Shown here one piece after another: positions 1 to 9,297 of a DNA stretch of 64,000 bases. Origin of the DNA: JAMZMI01 sp039970095 (GTDB taxonomy: Bacteria; Bacteroidota; Bacteroidia; Cytophagales; Cyclobacteriaceae). Location: the NCBI GenBank assembly GCA_039970095.1, contig JBDVMP010000108.1, forward strand, positions 1 through 64,000. Reading direction: 5' to 3'. The translations under genes were made by a program, and so were the position numbers. Position 1 is the first letter of the stretch. The number at the start of each line of letters is the position of its first letter. The notes below the pieces were generated by a model that saw nothing but the letters and a program-made list of their open reading frames with translations, ran no database searches and had not been told where the DNA came from.

Positions 1-2
1 AA

Positions 3-602
3 GAGAAGGAGTTCCCGATCGTATTGTTCAATAGGGTCAATCACACCTTGCCTCTTCCTAAAATCGTTTTTGATAATTACAAATGGTCAATGTTTGCTAC
101 TGAGCATCTAATCCGCCAGGGCATCACTGACCTTAAATTTCTGGGTGGCCCCAAGCATTCATATGTTTCAAACAATAGAAAGAGAGGCTTTCTGGATGCA
201 CTAAAAAAACACCGCCTATTCTATTCCGAGGATCTGATTGTAGAGGCAGGGTTTCATATAGAGGATGGGGATCAGGCCGTAGAAGCTCTCATAAACAAAG
301 ATCAACTACCGCAGGGATTTGTTTGCGTAAACGATCCGGCTGCCATTGGTTGTATAAAGGCGTTAAAGCGATATGGTTACAAAATTCCAGAGGAAATTGC
401 TGTGGTTGGCTTTACCGAAAGTGCGGTATCATCTCTTATAGATCCTCCACTGACATCTGTATCACAACCTGCTCATGATATCGGAGTGGCCGCAGCAGAG
501 CAACTTCTCGTTCAGATAGAATCGGCCGGAAAAATGAATCCCGAAACCATCACATTTAATGGGCAACTGAATGTTAGGGAATCTTCACTGAGGGTTAAAT
601 AA
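3..602 (+). CDS. LacI/GalR-family transcriptional regulator, C-terminal part (5' truncated by window)
   Basis: The reading frame is open from base 3, so the gene begins outside the window and the DNA-binding helix-turn-helix is not visible. What is seen is the periplasmic-binding-protein-like effector domain of LacI/GalR regulators: the PIV-LFNRV strand, a VxFDNYK...ATEHLI segment, GF(V)CVNDPAAIG, and the closing IAVVGFTES...PPLTSVSQP segment typical of the family. Such proteins repress or activate sugar genes in response to a bound sugar. It lies just outside the left end of the integrated element and may regulate genes to the left of the window. A TTG at 24 is not a likely start because homology continues upstream of it. 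Confidence is high for the family, low for the target. Confidence 0.85.
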   Translation, partial: EKEFPIVLFNRVNHTLPLPKIVFDNYKWSMFATEHLIRQGITDLKFLGGPKHSYVSNNRKRGFLDALKKHRLFYSEDLIVEAGFHIEDGDQAVEALINKDQLPQGFVCVNDPAAIGCIKALKRYGYKIPEEIAVVGFTESAVSSLIDPPLTSVSQPAHDIGVAAAEQLLVQIESAGKMNPETITFNGQLNVRESSLRVK

Positions 603-910
603 AATGGTCAGGGAGAATTGAGTTTTTCATTATCCAAAGCCACTTCACCTGCATTGGGCGGTTTTGATTTTACCAGTTGATTAGAAAAGACAAAAGGCTA
701 TTTCAAAACTATTGAAAAAAGGTGTTAAAGGTCATTCTCCACAATCACCTTCTTAAGGATTTAGACCAACTTATCAAGAGACAAAAAGAACACTCCTCCT
801 GCTCCCCCCAAGCATATGACATCCTCCTCTACTCGATGTTTTCCTAACTAAGTTCTACAAACAGCTTTTGTGGTGGTACAAGAACACATCAAAACACTCA
901 ACCACAAAAC

Positions 911-938
911 AAAAAAGCCACTCAAATGAGTGGCTTTT
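911..938 (-). terminator. Displaced terminator of tRNA-Glu (left chromosomal flank)
   Basis: GCCACTC (917-923) and GAGTGGC (928-934) form a hairpin with loop AAAT. On the minus strand it is followed by a T-rich run (TTTTTTGTTTT). It abuts the 11-bp repeat at 940-950. Without the integrated element it would sit directly downstream of the minus-strand tRNA-Glu, so it is inferred to be the original tRNA terminator, now 17 kb away. Confidence 0.6.
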
Positions 939-939
939 A

Positions 940-950
940 AGTAGTCCGTA
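940..950. repeat. Left attachment site (attL) direct repeat
   Basis: AGTAGTCCGTA is identical to 17925-17935 at the 3' end of the tRNA-Glu gene. A second shared block, AATCGAACCC (960-969 versus 17940-17949), follows but with 9 instead of 4 bases between the blocks. This fits recombination between a tRNA 3' end (attB) and a tRNA-like element end (attP). Confidence 0.65.
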
Positions 951-1167
951 CTGACCACAAATCGAACCCTTTGATTGTGGAGGATATTATGCTCCTTTTG
1001 GAATTTCACAAATCCATTAACGATCTCGTAGAATCCGAGTGAGTTAGATAATACTTTTATATGGCCATTGTCTATTATAATTTTTTTTATTACATTCATA
1101 CAGATAACGGCGAATTATTCAATCATCGCATGTTTCAAATCATTGCATTATTCAAAGCCTATCAGCT

Positions 1168-3105
1168 ATGAAAATAGATAAGCCTATAATCTCAATTCTA
1201 CTATTGGTTTTCAGCTCTGTGTGTCTTGCTCAAAAACCAGCTAAAGAAGTTTTTGAAGACCGACTTTATTTGTTTTATAAGGATGCGGGAATTTTGAATA
1301 AAAGCAAATCTGAAATAGAGCGGATGAAAAAATCTTCTAGGAAAAAAAAGTACACAAAAAGATATAAAACTTATATAGAGGCCTTTAGGATACCAAATGT
1401 ATTGGTAAATGATGATTTTCTTGTTACCCGAGACAATTCCTATCCTGCATTCCCTCTTATGGATTTTGGGAGCATGATATTCGATAAAAAATCTTTGGAT
1501 GGCCAGCGTGATCGAATACTAAATCTAGAGCCAACGACCTTGATGATAAAGAAGAATCAGGTTTATCTTATCAAACCCTCTGAAGACAATAATTATAATC
1601 TGAAAGTGAATCTTTCTAGTTTAATGGACAAGGCATTAAAAAGTGAAGCTGGAGGGGAGTATGAGAAAATATTCAAAGCAGAAGCCCACGTTGCACTTAG
1701 TAAGACCATAGAAGAAAAGAAACACCTTTCGGTTGTATATGGAAACTTTCACAATGATCTTTCGAGGGTGTTTGAAGAAACAATTCGAGCCAATTCATTA
1801 ACTAACTACGCCGACTTCAGCGTATTATATGATGTTTGGTCATTGTTGGTAAATGAACCTCAATTACAGGATAAGTACATAATCAAACATTTTAGGGGGC
1901 TCTTAATCGATGAGAGTAAAGAGGATGCGATGATCATTGACAATTCTGTGGAAGCTATGACTCAATTAAATGTCAACATTCCTTTTGTCAAACTAAATTC
2001 TAAAGCAGAGTCAGATTGGTCAAAGCAGAGTCAGGTTGGTTCATCTTACAAGGTGTCTGAGATGTTCATCAATGGGGCCGTAAGTTTTCAAGAAATTCCT
2101 TCTCCTGAGGATATTCAAAAGACATGGAGTAACATGCTTTTAAATCGTGGACGAAGAGTTAACTATCCCGAAGGGAAATTTCTATCTCTAGCTGATTTTC
2201 AATCATCAAAATCTACTCTTAAGATATTATTTGGCCCTCTATCTCTTGACATTGCAAGAGACCTGGACGTAAGGCTTAAAAATGATACTGAATTAATTAG
2301 AGATGTGACGATTCATGATTCTGTTAATGATTGGGAAAAGCATAGTTCAGGCCTTTATTTTATTCCAATAATATTTGATGTTAACGAGCAATTCTTGGAA
2401 AATTCGAGTGACTCACGGTTCATATTTGACAACTCAATTGAACTTTATCTCAAGAAAATAATTTCTATTGGCAATGACAACAATCCTATTGTTTTAAAGG
2501 AGGAGTTTCCGTTTAGACTCATAATTGATGCTGGATATAATTTGAAGGTTGAATCAATAAATCATGATACAATAGGACAAAGAAATAATTGGAAGCTAAG
2601 TGTTAGATGCGCTGACCCTTCAAAAGATATTTCTTTGAACTCAATTGATTTTGGGAACCCGAAATTGAATAGTTTCGGTGAGTCACAATTCATTTCAGAT
2701 CTCTCATTTACAAGAAATCCCAGTAACCCATCAATATGGGATGTAGAGTTTTCTGCGGAACTTTTCCCAGAGCGAATAGCAAGCCCAAATGTTGCAGCTT
2801 TATTAAATTTAGAGGTTCTAACCAGCACAAATCAAATTGTACCTAGAACTTTAAGGGTTTCGAGATTCAATATAGAATCATCAGCTAGAGCAAATGAAGA
2901 AACTAGCAGTGTTGTGATTTCTACAGATTTCGAAGATTTAGCTAAAATTCTTCCTGATTCAATAACATTCGATTCAGTAAAGGTCAATACAATGTTTTCA
3001 GATTCTGAAGTCCCCTTTATATCTAAATTAAAGGCTAAAGAGAAAGTGCTTGAATCTGGAATTATTGTTGAGAATAAAAACGGATTTGAATTGATCATCT
3101 TCTAG
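1168..3105 (+). CDS. Secreted protein of unknown function
   Basis: The family is not recognised. The 645-residue product starts with a clear signal peptide (basic MKIDK, hydrophobic IISILLLVFSSVCLA, cut before QKPAK), so it is exported to the periplasm or outside. Residues 40-70 are very basic (KKSSRKKKYTKRYK). No further membrane segment or catalytic motif was seen. It is the leftmost gene of the integrated element, transcribed toward and convergent with the nuclease gene at 3180-4067. AT-rich codon use resembles other element genes. An imperfect 20-bp tandem duplication at 2001-2040 lies inside the frame. It could be a secreted effector or an envelope protein; nothing in the sequence decides. 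Confidence 0.7.
   Translation: MKIDKPIISILLLVFSSVCLAQKPAKEVFEDRLYLFYKDAGILNKSKSEIERMKKSSRKKKYTKRYKTYIEAFRIPNVLVNDDFLVTRDNSYPAFPLMDFGSMIFDKKSLDGQRDRILNLEPTTLMIKKNQVYLIKPSEDNNYNLKVNLSSLMDKALKSEAGGEYEKIFKAEAHVALSKTIEEKKHLSVVYGNFHNDLSRVFEETIRANSLTNYADFSVLYDVWSLLVNEPQLQDKYIIKHFRGLLIDESKEDAMIIDNSVEAMTQLNVNIPFVKLNSKAESDWSKQSQVGSSYKVSEMFINGAVSFQEIPSPEDIQKTWSNMLLNRGRRVNYPEGKFLSLADFQSSKSTLKILFGPLSLDIARDLDVRLKNDTELIRDVTIHDSVNDWEKHSSGLYFIPIIFDVNEQFLENSSDSRFIFDNSIELYLKKIISIGNDNNPIVLKEEFPFRLIIDAGYNLKVESINHDTIGQRNNWKLSVRCADPSKDISLNSIDFGNPKLNSFGESQFISDLSFTRNPSNPSIWDVEFSAELFPERIASPNVAALLNLEVLTSTNQIVPRTLRVSRFNIESSARANEETSSVVISTDFEDLAKILPDSITFDSVKVNTMFSDSEVPFISKLKAKEKVLESGIIVENKNGFELIIF
2001..2040 (+). repeat. 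20-bp tandem duplication inside the gene at 1168-3105
   Basis: Bases 2001-2020 and 2021-2040 differ at two positions only. Because 20 is not a multiple of three, the two copies are read in different frames (KAESDWS then KQSQVGS), and the downstream frame depends on the copy number. Confidence 0.75.
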
Positions 3106-3179
3106 ATTTTGGGAGAATTTTATTGCTGCTTTAGATAATCGCCATTTTCTAATTTTGTGATGGTACTCCAAAAGGCGCC

Positions 3180-4067
3180 CTACTTTTCATGCTGCCAGCA
3201 ATAGCCAGATGGCCCTGCACTTCGCTTGCAACTTTTCCCAGCCTGAGTGATACCATTGCATTTAGTGATTTCATCGCTTGAGGGAGATATTGACGTATTA
3301 TTCTTGTCTTCGTTCTGAGGAATTAAAGTTGGCGCCCATTCCCACTGATTAATATCCACTTGGGATTCCAGCTCATTTTCAAGTGAATCATCCAACTGCC
3401 AGAAGAAGTCAATGCCAGTATCGGCCTCTATTTGGTCAATTGATACCATGAAATCTGATAGGGGCGCACCAGACGACTCATTCGATAAAATGAACCCAAT
3501 GGCTCTATTTGAATCCAAATCAGCATATATCTTGTAGTATGCACAAGGTATAGTCACGCCATTACCGATGGTACCGCAGGTACGATTAAGTAAAGGGCCA
3601 GTGACAACTACGTCTGCTGAATGCGCATTTATTCCCCAGATGCGCACCAATGATTCCAGATTTTTCCAAATGCCTCGATTGAAACCAGGCAATTGGGGAC
3701 TCATATTGGACATATAGAAAGACTCTGACATTGATGTTGCAGAGATATTCATATCAGCAGCAGGTGCAAGATGCCCTCTATCATACCCTGAACCTTTGAA
3801 ATCGGCCAGGGATGCCGAGCCGGTAGAAACCAGAGGATCAACTCTAAAATTATCGGTGCGCACTTCTCCACCATAATTATCAGCAAAATAGATTACCCAT
3901 TGCGCTTGTTCGTGCGCCTCAGAGTAGTCTAATGAATAGTATTGGTGTTCGATGAGCTCTCCCTTGATTTTTGGATAGTAAAAGGAAAGATTGGGTTGCG
4001 CACTTGCGCACCTATTCGAAAATAGGAACCCGACTGAAACGATAATAATGATAACAATTCTATTCAT
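3180..4067 (-). CDS. Secreted DNA/RNA non-specific endonuclease (NUC family)
   Basis: Hydrolyses single- and double-stranded DNA and RNA without sequence preference, by a His/metal (beta-beta-alpha metal finger) mechanism. The family signature DRGHLAPAADM is at residues 96-106, with His99 the expected general base. The downstream MSNMSPQ...FNRGIWKNLE segment carries the metal-binding Asn. An N-terminal signal peptide (MNRIVIIIIVSVGFLF) suggests export. After the roughly 230-residue nuclease core there is a linker and a C-terminal C-x7-C-x8-C-x2-H finger (CNGITQAGKSC...GYCWQH), likely zinc binding. The gene is convergent with the unknown gene to its left and divergent from hsdR. Roles could be nutrient nucleic acid scavenging or attack on incoming DNA. 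Confidence 0.88.
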   Translation of the reverse strand: MNRIVIIIIVSVGFLFSNRCASAQPNLSFYYPKIKGELIEHQYYSLDYSEAHEQAQWVIYFADNYGGEVRTDNFRVDPLVSTGSASLADFKGSGYDRGHLAPAADMNISATSMSESFYMSNMSPQLPGFNRGIWKNLESLVRIWGINAHSADVVVTGPLLNRTCGTIGNGVTIPCAYYKIYADLDSNRAIGFILSNESSGAPLSDFMVSIDQIEADTGIDFFWQLDDSLENELESQVDINQWEWAPTLIPQNEDKNNTSISPSSDEITKCNGITQAGKSCKRSAGPSGYCWQHEK

Positions 4068-4239
4068 AATAGGTCTTTTCGCTTTTCATGATTTGATTGC
4101 AAGTTTAATGTAGAGGATCTCAATTAGCGGCATTTAGCAGACCTGGTGTGCAACATTCGAATTTTTAGCTACTAACATTACCTTAATAACCATTTTATCC
4201 CATATTTTTAAATGCTAGTAACAATGCGCACCAAACCTA

Positions 4240-6606
4240 ATGTCTAAAAAAGACTTATCCGAAAGAGATATTTGTACCCAATATATCAACCCAGCCTTAG
4301 TTAAAGCAGGCTGGAATATTAAGAAACAAGTACGAGAGGAAGTAACATTTACAGACGGGCGCATTATTGTTCAGGGTAGCATGCACATCAGAGGAAAAAA
4401 GAAACGGGCTGATTACATCCTCTACTATAAACCTAATGTCCCCATTGCCATTATCGAGGCTAAAGACAACAAACACAATGTCGGCGATGGGATGCAGCAA
4501 GCCCTGGAATATTCCGAAATACTCCATATACCCTTTGTATTTACCTCGAACGGTGACTCATTTGTTTTTCATGATAAAACGAACACCACTGGCCAGGTAG
4601 AACGGGAGATTACGTTGGACGAATTTCCGTCACCGGAAGAACTTTGGTCAAAGCACCTAGATAACACCGAAATTAATTCTCCAGAAGCAAAGGAGATAGT
4701 TAGTCAGGAGTACTACGCTGATGATAGCGGAATGAGTCCAAGGTACTATCAACAAAATGCTATTAACCGAACCGTGGAAGCTGTGGCGAAAGGGCAAGAT
4801 CGGGTATTACTTGTTATGGCTACAGGTACGGGCAAGACCTATACGGCCTTTAATATTATCTGGCGATTATGGAAGTCAGGAATCAAGAAGCGCATACTGT
4901 TTCTTGCGGATAGAAATGCATTATTGACGCAAACCAAGAATGGTGATTTTTCGCCTTTTGGTAATGACATCATGCATATTGTCAAGAATAGGCGAATTGA
5001 TAAGTCCTATCAAATTTACTTCGCACTCTACCAAGGTTTGACTGGCAATGAGGAAGAGAAAAATGCATATAAGGAGTTCAGTCCTGATTTCTTTGATCTG
5101 GTAATTATTGACGAATGCCACAGAGGTAGTGCATCAGAAGCATCCGCATGGCGCGAGGTGCTCGACTATTTCCGATCGGCCACACAAATTGGTATGACTG
5201 CTACGCCTAAAGAGACCAAGGACGTTTCCAATATCTCATACTTTGGGGAGCCAGTATATACCTACTCATTGAAACAAGGAATCGAAGACGGATTTCTTGC
5301 GCCATATAAAGTTGTGAGAGTCACTACATCTATTGATGATGGATGGCGCCCGACAAAAGGGCTGAGAGACAAGTACGGTAATGAGATTGAGGATAGAATT
5401 TACAATCTCAAAGACTATGACCGCACACTTGCTATTGACGAGCGCACTCAGCTCATAGCGCGGCGCATAACAGAATATTTAAGAGCCACCGACCGATTTT
5501 CAAAAACAATTGTATTCTGTGTGGATATCGACCATGCCAATAGAATGCGTCAGGCACTCATCAACGAGAATGCCGATCTGGTAGCGCAAAATCCTTACTA
5601 CGTCGTGAAAATCACCGGTGACGATGAAGTAGGTAAAAGAGAACTTGACAATTTTACCGATGTAGAAGAACGCTTTCCTGTGATTGCAACAACCTCCAAG
5701 ATGTTGACTACCGGCATTGATACAAAAATGGTGAAGTTGGTGGTGTTGGAGGCCAATATTGGGTCGATGACTGAATTTAAGCAGATCATTGGGCGCGGCA
5801 CAAGAATCCGGGAAGCAGAGGGCAAAATGTACTTCACGATTATGGACTTCCGGAAAGCAACAAATCTTTTCGCTGATCCTGACTTTGACGGTGAGCCAGT
5901 GCAGGTTTATGAGCCTGGCGTGGATGAGCCAGTTGTTCCGCCAGACGATCAAGAAAGGGAAAATGAGATTGGTGAAATATTAGTAGATCCGCCAATGGGA
6001 GGAAGTCAAATTGATTTGCCACCAGAAGGTCCGGATGAACCACCGAGAAAATATTACGTCAACGATGTGCCGGTAACAGTAGCACATGAACGGGTTCAGT
6101 ATTATGGTCCGGATGGGCGACTCATTACGGAATCGTTAAAGGATTATTCCAGAAAAAACATCAAGAAAGAGTACGCATCTTTGGATGCGTTTATTCTACA
6201 ATGGAATGAAGCTGAAAGGAAAGAAGAGTTGATGGCTGAATTGGCCGATCATGGCATTCTATTGGAGGCATTGAAAGAAGAAATTGGTCAGGAATTAGAC
6301 CCATTCGATCTGATTTGCCATGTGGCATTTGATCAACCGCCACTAACTAGAAAGGAGCGCGCACAAAATGTGCGCAAGCGGAATTATTTTACGAAATATG
6401 GCGCAGTAGCTCAAAAAGTGCTTGAAAAATTGCTTGAGAAGTACGAAAATGAAGGAATAACAGCCATTGAGAAGGGCGCCATTCTCAAAGTAGCGCCCTT
6501 TACAGAAATTGGTTCCGTCATGGAATTAGTAAGAGCCTTCGGCAAAAATGAAGACTTTGAAAGCGCCGTAAAGGAATTGGAAAAAGAACTCTATCAAATA
6601 GCATAG
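4240..6606 (+). CDS. hsdR: Type I restriction enzyme, R subunit (EcoEI-like)
   Basis: Motor and nuclease subunit of a type I restriction-modification complex. It binds HsdM2S, translocates unmethylated DNA using ATP and cuts at a distance. Visible parts: N-terminal PD-(D/E)XK nuclease (Asp58, Glu73-x-Lys75 in IIEAKD); SF2 helicase with Walker A ATGTGKT at 194-200, DECH box at 291-294, GMTATP motif III, and the later IGRGTRIRE motif VI; then a Pro-rich linker and the C-terminal EcoEI-type HsdR domain. Its 788 residues fit the EcoEI/type IB group and the protein appears intact. It is first in a co-directional run hsdR, nuclease, hsdM, hsdS, RelA/SpoT protein with short gaps or overlaps. The promoter is presumably in the 172-bp divergent gap to the nuclease gene. 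Confidence 0.95.
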   Translation: MSKKDLSERDICTQYINPALVKAGWNIKKQVREEVTFTDGRIIVQGSMHIRGKKKRADYILYYKPNVPIAIIEAKDNKHNVGDGMQQALEYSEILHIPFVFTSNGDSFVFHDKTNTTGQVEREITLDEFPSPEELWSKHLDNTEINSPEAKEIVSQEYYADDSGMSPRYYQQNAINRTVEAVAKGQDRVLLVMATGTGKTYTAFNIIWRLWKSGIKKRILFLADRNALLTQTKNGDFSPFGNDIMHIVKNRRIDKSYQIYFALYQGLTGNEEEKNAYKEFSPDFFDLVIIDECHRGSASEASAWREVLDYFRSATQIGMTATPKETKDVSNISYFGEPVYTYSLKQGIEDGFLAPYKVVRVTTSIDDGWRPTKGLRDKYGNEIEDRIYNLKDYDRTLAIDERTQLIARRITEYLRATDRFSKTIVFCVDIDHANRMRQALINENADLVAQNPYYVVKITGDDEVGKRELDNFTDVEERFPVIATTSKMLTTGIDTKMVKLVVLEANIGSMTEFKQIIGRGTRIREAEGKMYFTIMDFRKATNLFADPDFDGEPVQVYEPGVDEPVVPPDDQERENEIGEILVDPPMGGSQIDLPPEGPDEPPRKYYVNDVPVTVAHERVQYYGPDGRLITESLKDYSRKNIKKEYASLDAFILQWNEAERKEELMAELADHGILLEALKEEIGQELDPFDLICHVAFDQPPLTRKERAQNVRKRNYFTKYGAVAQKVLEKLLEKYENEGITAIEKGAILKVAPFTEIGSVMELVRAFGKNEDFESAVKELEKELYQIA

Positions 6607-6649
6607 GTTTTAGCAAATGAATCAGAGTTTTGAGATGTAGTTAAAGGCA

Positions 6650-7864
6650 ATGGTGCTAGGTGAAATGAACAAATCTGATATTGAAATATGGTACTCCGAA
6701 TTAATTAATGATGAAGGTCTTGATCACCTAACGAATATTGCTAACAGGCCGAATATTTTCAGGATTCTTAAGATCGAGAGTAGGGAAATCAGGCATTCTA
6801 ATATGCTAGCTTGGTTAATGAACCCAAATGGTTCGCACGGTTTGAACGATCAATTCCTTTTTCGGTTCTTGCAGTGTTTGTTTTTAGATGAAAGAGCGAA
6901 AGGCGTATCAATATTGGATATTGGTGATGTTGCGAATGATACCGTCGAGGTGAGAAGGGAATGGAAGAATATAGATATCCTGATCATTTCTTCTGGATAT
7001 GTAATATGTATTGAAAATAAGGTTTGGTCTTCCGAGAGCAAGCATCAACTCAAAAAATACAAAAACATAGTTGATAAGGCATTCCCAAAGCACAAGAGAC
7101 TCTATGTGTATCTCAACCCATCGGGCGAAGAATCATCTCAAAATGATATCTACATCAATCTGTCATATTTAGATATCATTGAAATATTAGAATCGATTAT
7201 AAGAAAACAAGGTACCCGATTAGACGACTCAGTCTTTGTTTACATCAATGATTACCTGACGACATTAAAACATAAATTCATGGATGAAAATGAAGCAGTT
7301 CAATTAGCTCAAAAAATATACTGTAATCACAAAGATCTTTTTGATTTTGTCTACGAACACAAACCAGATATCTACGGCAGTTTTTCCGATATTTTGCGCG
7401 AAAAAATAAAAGAACGTTCCTGGCCATTGGGTTCCCAAGGAAGCAAACTAGTTCGGTTCTTGCCTTCAAAGATTGATGAATTAATAGTTCGATATAAGAG
7501 AAAAAACGGTTGGAGACACAGAGAAGCGTTTTTATTTGAATTTGATATTCGGGAATCGGGTAAATTGAAGTTTCGAACTGTGCTCTCACCTTGTGGTCAA
7601 GAACGTGATTACTTTGAAGCGATTAACCAAATCATCAGCGAAATTTCAGAAGAGACGAATTTCAATGAAAAATGGAAAATTCACATATCAAGGCACCTAG
7701 AATGGAATTTAGAGCAGATAATGCCAGATATTGATGAGCAGGATATAGCCAGGCTGGACATTTTCTTCAAAGAGGAAGTCGAGCCGATTGTAGAAAAAGT
7801 GACTGAAAAGATTCTTGATAATAAAGAGATTCTTTTCAAGATTAAAAGACAATTGTTTGAATGA
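6650..7864 (+). CDS. PD-(D/E)XK nuclease superfamily protein inside the hsd operon
   Basis: A predicted nuclease-fold protein of 404 residues. The core motif is visible as WKNIDILIIS (Asp109) followed by ICIENKVW (Glu122-x-Lys124), with an upstream Glu and a following SKHQL helix, as in the PDDEXK_4 group found near restriction systems. The rest, about residues 170-404, has no recognised domain. It sits between hsdR and hsdM, 43 bp after hsdR, and its stop overlaps the hsdM start by ATGA, so translation is coupled. It is visibly more AT-rich than hsdM, which suggests separate acquisition. It might add a second nuclease to the complex or guard it; the function is unknown. A start at 6665 (next ATG) is also possible. 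Confidence 0.8.
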   Translation: MVLGEMNKSDIEIWYSELINDEGLDHLTNIANRPNIFRILKIESREIRHSNMLAWLMNPNGSHGLNDQFLFRFLQCLFLDERAKGVSILDIGDVANDTVEVRREWKNIDILIISSGYVICIENKVWSSESKHQLKKYKNIVDKAFPKHKRLYVYLNPSGEESSQNDIYINLSYLDIIEILESIIRKQGTRLDDSVFVYINDYLTTLKHKFMDENEAVQLAQKIYCNHKDLFDFVYEHKPDIYGSFSDILREKIKERSWPLGSQGSKLVRFLPSKIDELIVRYKRKNGWRHREAFLFEFDIRESGKLKFRTVLSPCGQERDYFEAINQIISEISEETNFNEKWKIHISRHLEWNLEQIMPDIDEQDIARLDIFFKEEVEPIVEKVTEKILDNKEILFKIKRQLFE

Positions 7865-9297
7865 GCATAACAACCAACATAAAAGGTATCCGCGAGATCA
7901 TGCGGAAGGACACAGGAGTAGATGGAGATGCACAGCGAATCTCACAGATGGTGTGGATGCTATTCATGAAGATCTTTGCGGATAAGGAAGAAGAGTGGGA
8001 GATCACCATTGATGACTATGAAAGCCCCATCCCGGAAAAGCTCAAATGGTCGAGCTGGGCAGCTGACGAAGAAGGACTGACGGGCGAACAGCTCATGGAG
8101 TTCATCAACAACGAACTGTTCCCTACCTTGAAGGAACTGGACATCAGTCTCAACCCACAAGCCAAGATCATCCGATCGATATTTGAAGATACGTATAACT
8201 TCATGAAAAATGGAACGCTGTTCCGACAGGTGATCAACCAAATCAATCGCATAGATTTCAATAGTTCTAAGGAAAGGCATTTGTTCAACGATTTGTACGA
8301 AACCATTCTGAAAGAACTACAAAGCGCAGGTTCTTCAGGAGAATTTTACACGCCAAGGGCTGTCACGCAGTTTATGGTCGATACCATTAATCCACAATTG
8401 AAAGAAAGCGTGCTCGATCCTGCCTGTGGTACTGGTGGCTTTTTGACTTGTGCGATAGATCATAAGAAGAAACTGGTCAAAAACGACAAGGACGAAGCAG
8501 CCCTACAAGCGACCATCCGAGGGATAGAAAAAAAGCCTTTGCCTCACTTGCTGTGTACCACCAACTTGATGCTGCATGGGTTCGATGTGCCAGCCGTACG
8601 CAGAGACAACTTACTCAGTAAGCCCTATGCAGATTGGGGTGGTAGTGACAAAGTAGATATCATCCTGACCAACCCTCCCTTCGGTGGAGTGGAAGAAGAC
8701 GGTACAGAGACCAACTTCCCGCAGAAGTTTAGAACCAAAGAGACGGCTGACCTTTTCTTGGCTTTGATCATTCGCTTGTTGAAAGACGGTGGACGTTGTG
8801 CGGTGGTCTTGCCTGATGGTACTTTGTTTGGTGAGGGGGTCAAGACTCGTATCAAAGAAGAACTGATGGAGCGATGCAACCTGCATACGATTGTACGCTT
8901 GCCCAATGGTGTGTTCAACCCTTATACAAGCATCAAGACCAATGTCTTGTTCTTTGAGAAAGGTACACCGACCAAGGACGTATGGTACTTCGAACACCCA
9001 TACCCAGCAGGTGTCAAGAGCTACAACAAAGGCAAGCCGATCCATATCAAAGAGTTTGATCTGGAGAAAGCATGGTGGAACAACCGTGAAGACGAGCAAT
9101 TCAGCAAAAACGCTTGGAAGGTATCTGCTCAAGAGATCAAAGACCGTGGCTACAACCTAGACATCAAGAACCCTCATCAGGAAGTTGATGTTTTGGATAA
9201 ACCAGAGGTGATCTTGGATCGATACAGGGCGACCACTGAGAATGTAGGGACTATACAAGACGAAATCATCAATGTCCTCACCGAAGCTTTGAAATAA
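7861..9297 (+). CDS. hsdM: Type I restriction-modification DNA methyltransferase, M subunit
   Basis: Transfers a methyl group from S-adenosylmethionine to N6 of adenine in the bipartite target chosen by HsdS, protecting host DNA and serving as the core of the restriction complex. Seen: the N-terminal helical HsdM_N domain (about 1-140), SAM-binding motif I VLDPACGTGGFL near 184-195, and catalytic motif IV NPPF at 271-274. At 478 residues it has normal family length and looks complete. It begins within the last codons of the preceding nuclease gene (ATGA overlap), and its TAA is followed immediately by the hsdS ATG with no gap. Base composition is richer in GC than the neighbouring nuclease and the target-recognition regions of hsdS. 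Confidence 0.95.
   Translation: MSITTNIKGIREIMRKDTGVDGDAQRISQMVWMLFMKIFADKEEEWEITIDDYESPIPEKLKWSSWAADEEGLTGEQLMEFINNELFPTLKELDISLNPQAKIIRSIFEDTYNFMKNGTLFRQVINQINRIDFNSSKERHLFNDLYETILKELQSAGSSGEFYTPRAVTQFMVDTINPQLKESVLDPACGTGGFLTCAIDHKKKLVKNDKDEAALQATIRGIEKKPLPHLLCTTNLMLHGFDVPAVRRDNLLSKPYADWGGSDKVDIILTNPPFGGVEEDGTETNFPQKFRTKETADLFLALIIRLLKDGGRCAVVLPDGTLFGEGVKTRIKEELMERCNLHTIVRLPNGVFNPYTSIKTNVLFFEKGTPTKDVWYFEHPYPAGVKSYNKGKPIHIKEFDLEKAWWNNREDEQFSKNAWKVSAQEIKDRGYNLDIKNPHQEVDVLDKPEVILDRYRATTENVGTIQDEIINVLTEALK

Larger units (their letters stand above)
603..1167. other. Intergenic stretch containing the left junction of the integrated element
   Basis: No convincing gene is seen. It holds a bidirectional-looking hairpin at 911-938, a tRNA-like 11-bp repeat at 940-950, and element DNA from about 951 to the start of the gene at 1168. 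A minus-strand frame at 848-1099 runs through the junction and is treated as doubtful. Confidence 0.6.

Noticed and set aside
848..1099. Minus-strand frame of 83 codons across the left element junction
   Set aside because: It runs through the attachment repeat and the terminator hairpin, and its C-terminal half is clearly translated junction DNA. The first 40 residues look somewhat protein-like, but no family or start signal supports it.
5500..5952. Minus-strand frame of 150 codons opposite hsdR
   Set aside because: Shadow of the helicase region of hsdR, which is clearly coding on the plus strand.
8611..9132. Long minus-strand frame of 173 codons opposite hsdM
   Set aside because: The opposite frame is the well-conserved hsdM; the antisense frame has no domain and is a composition effect.
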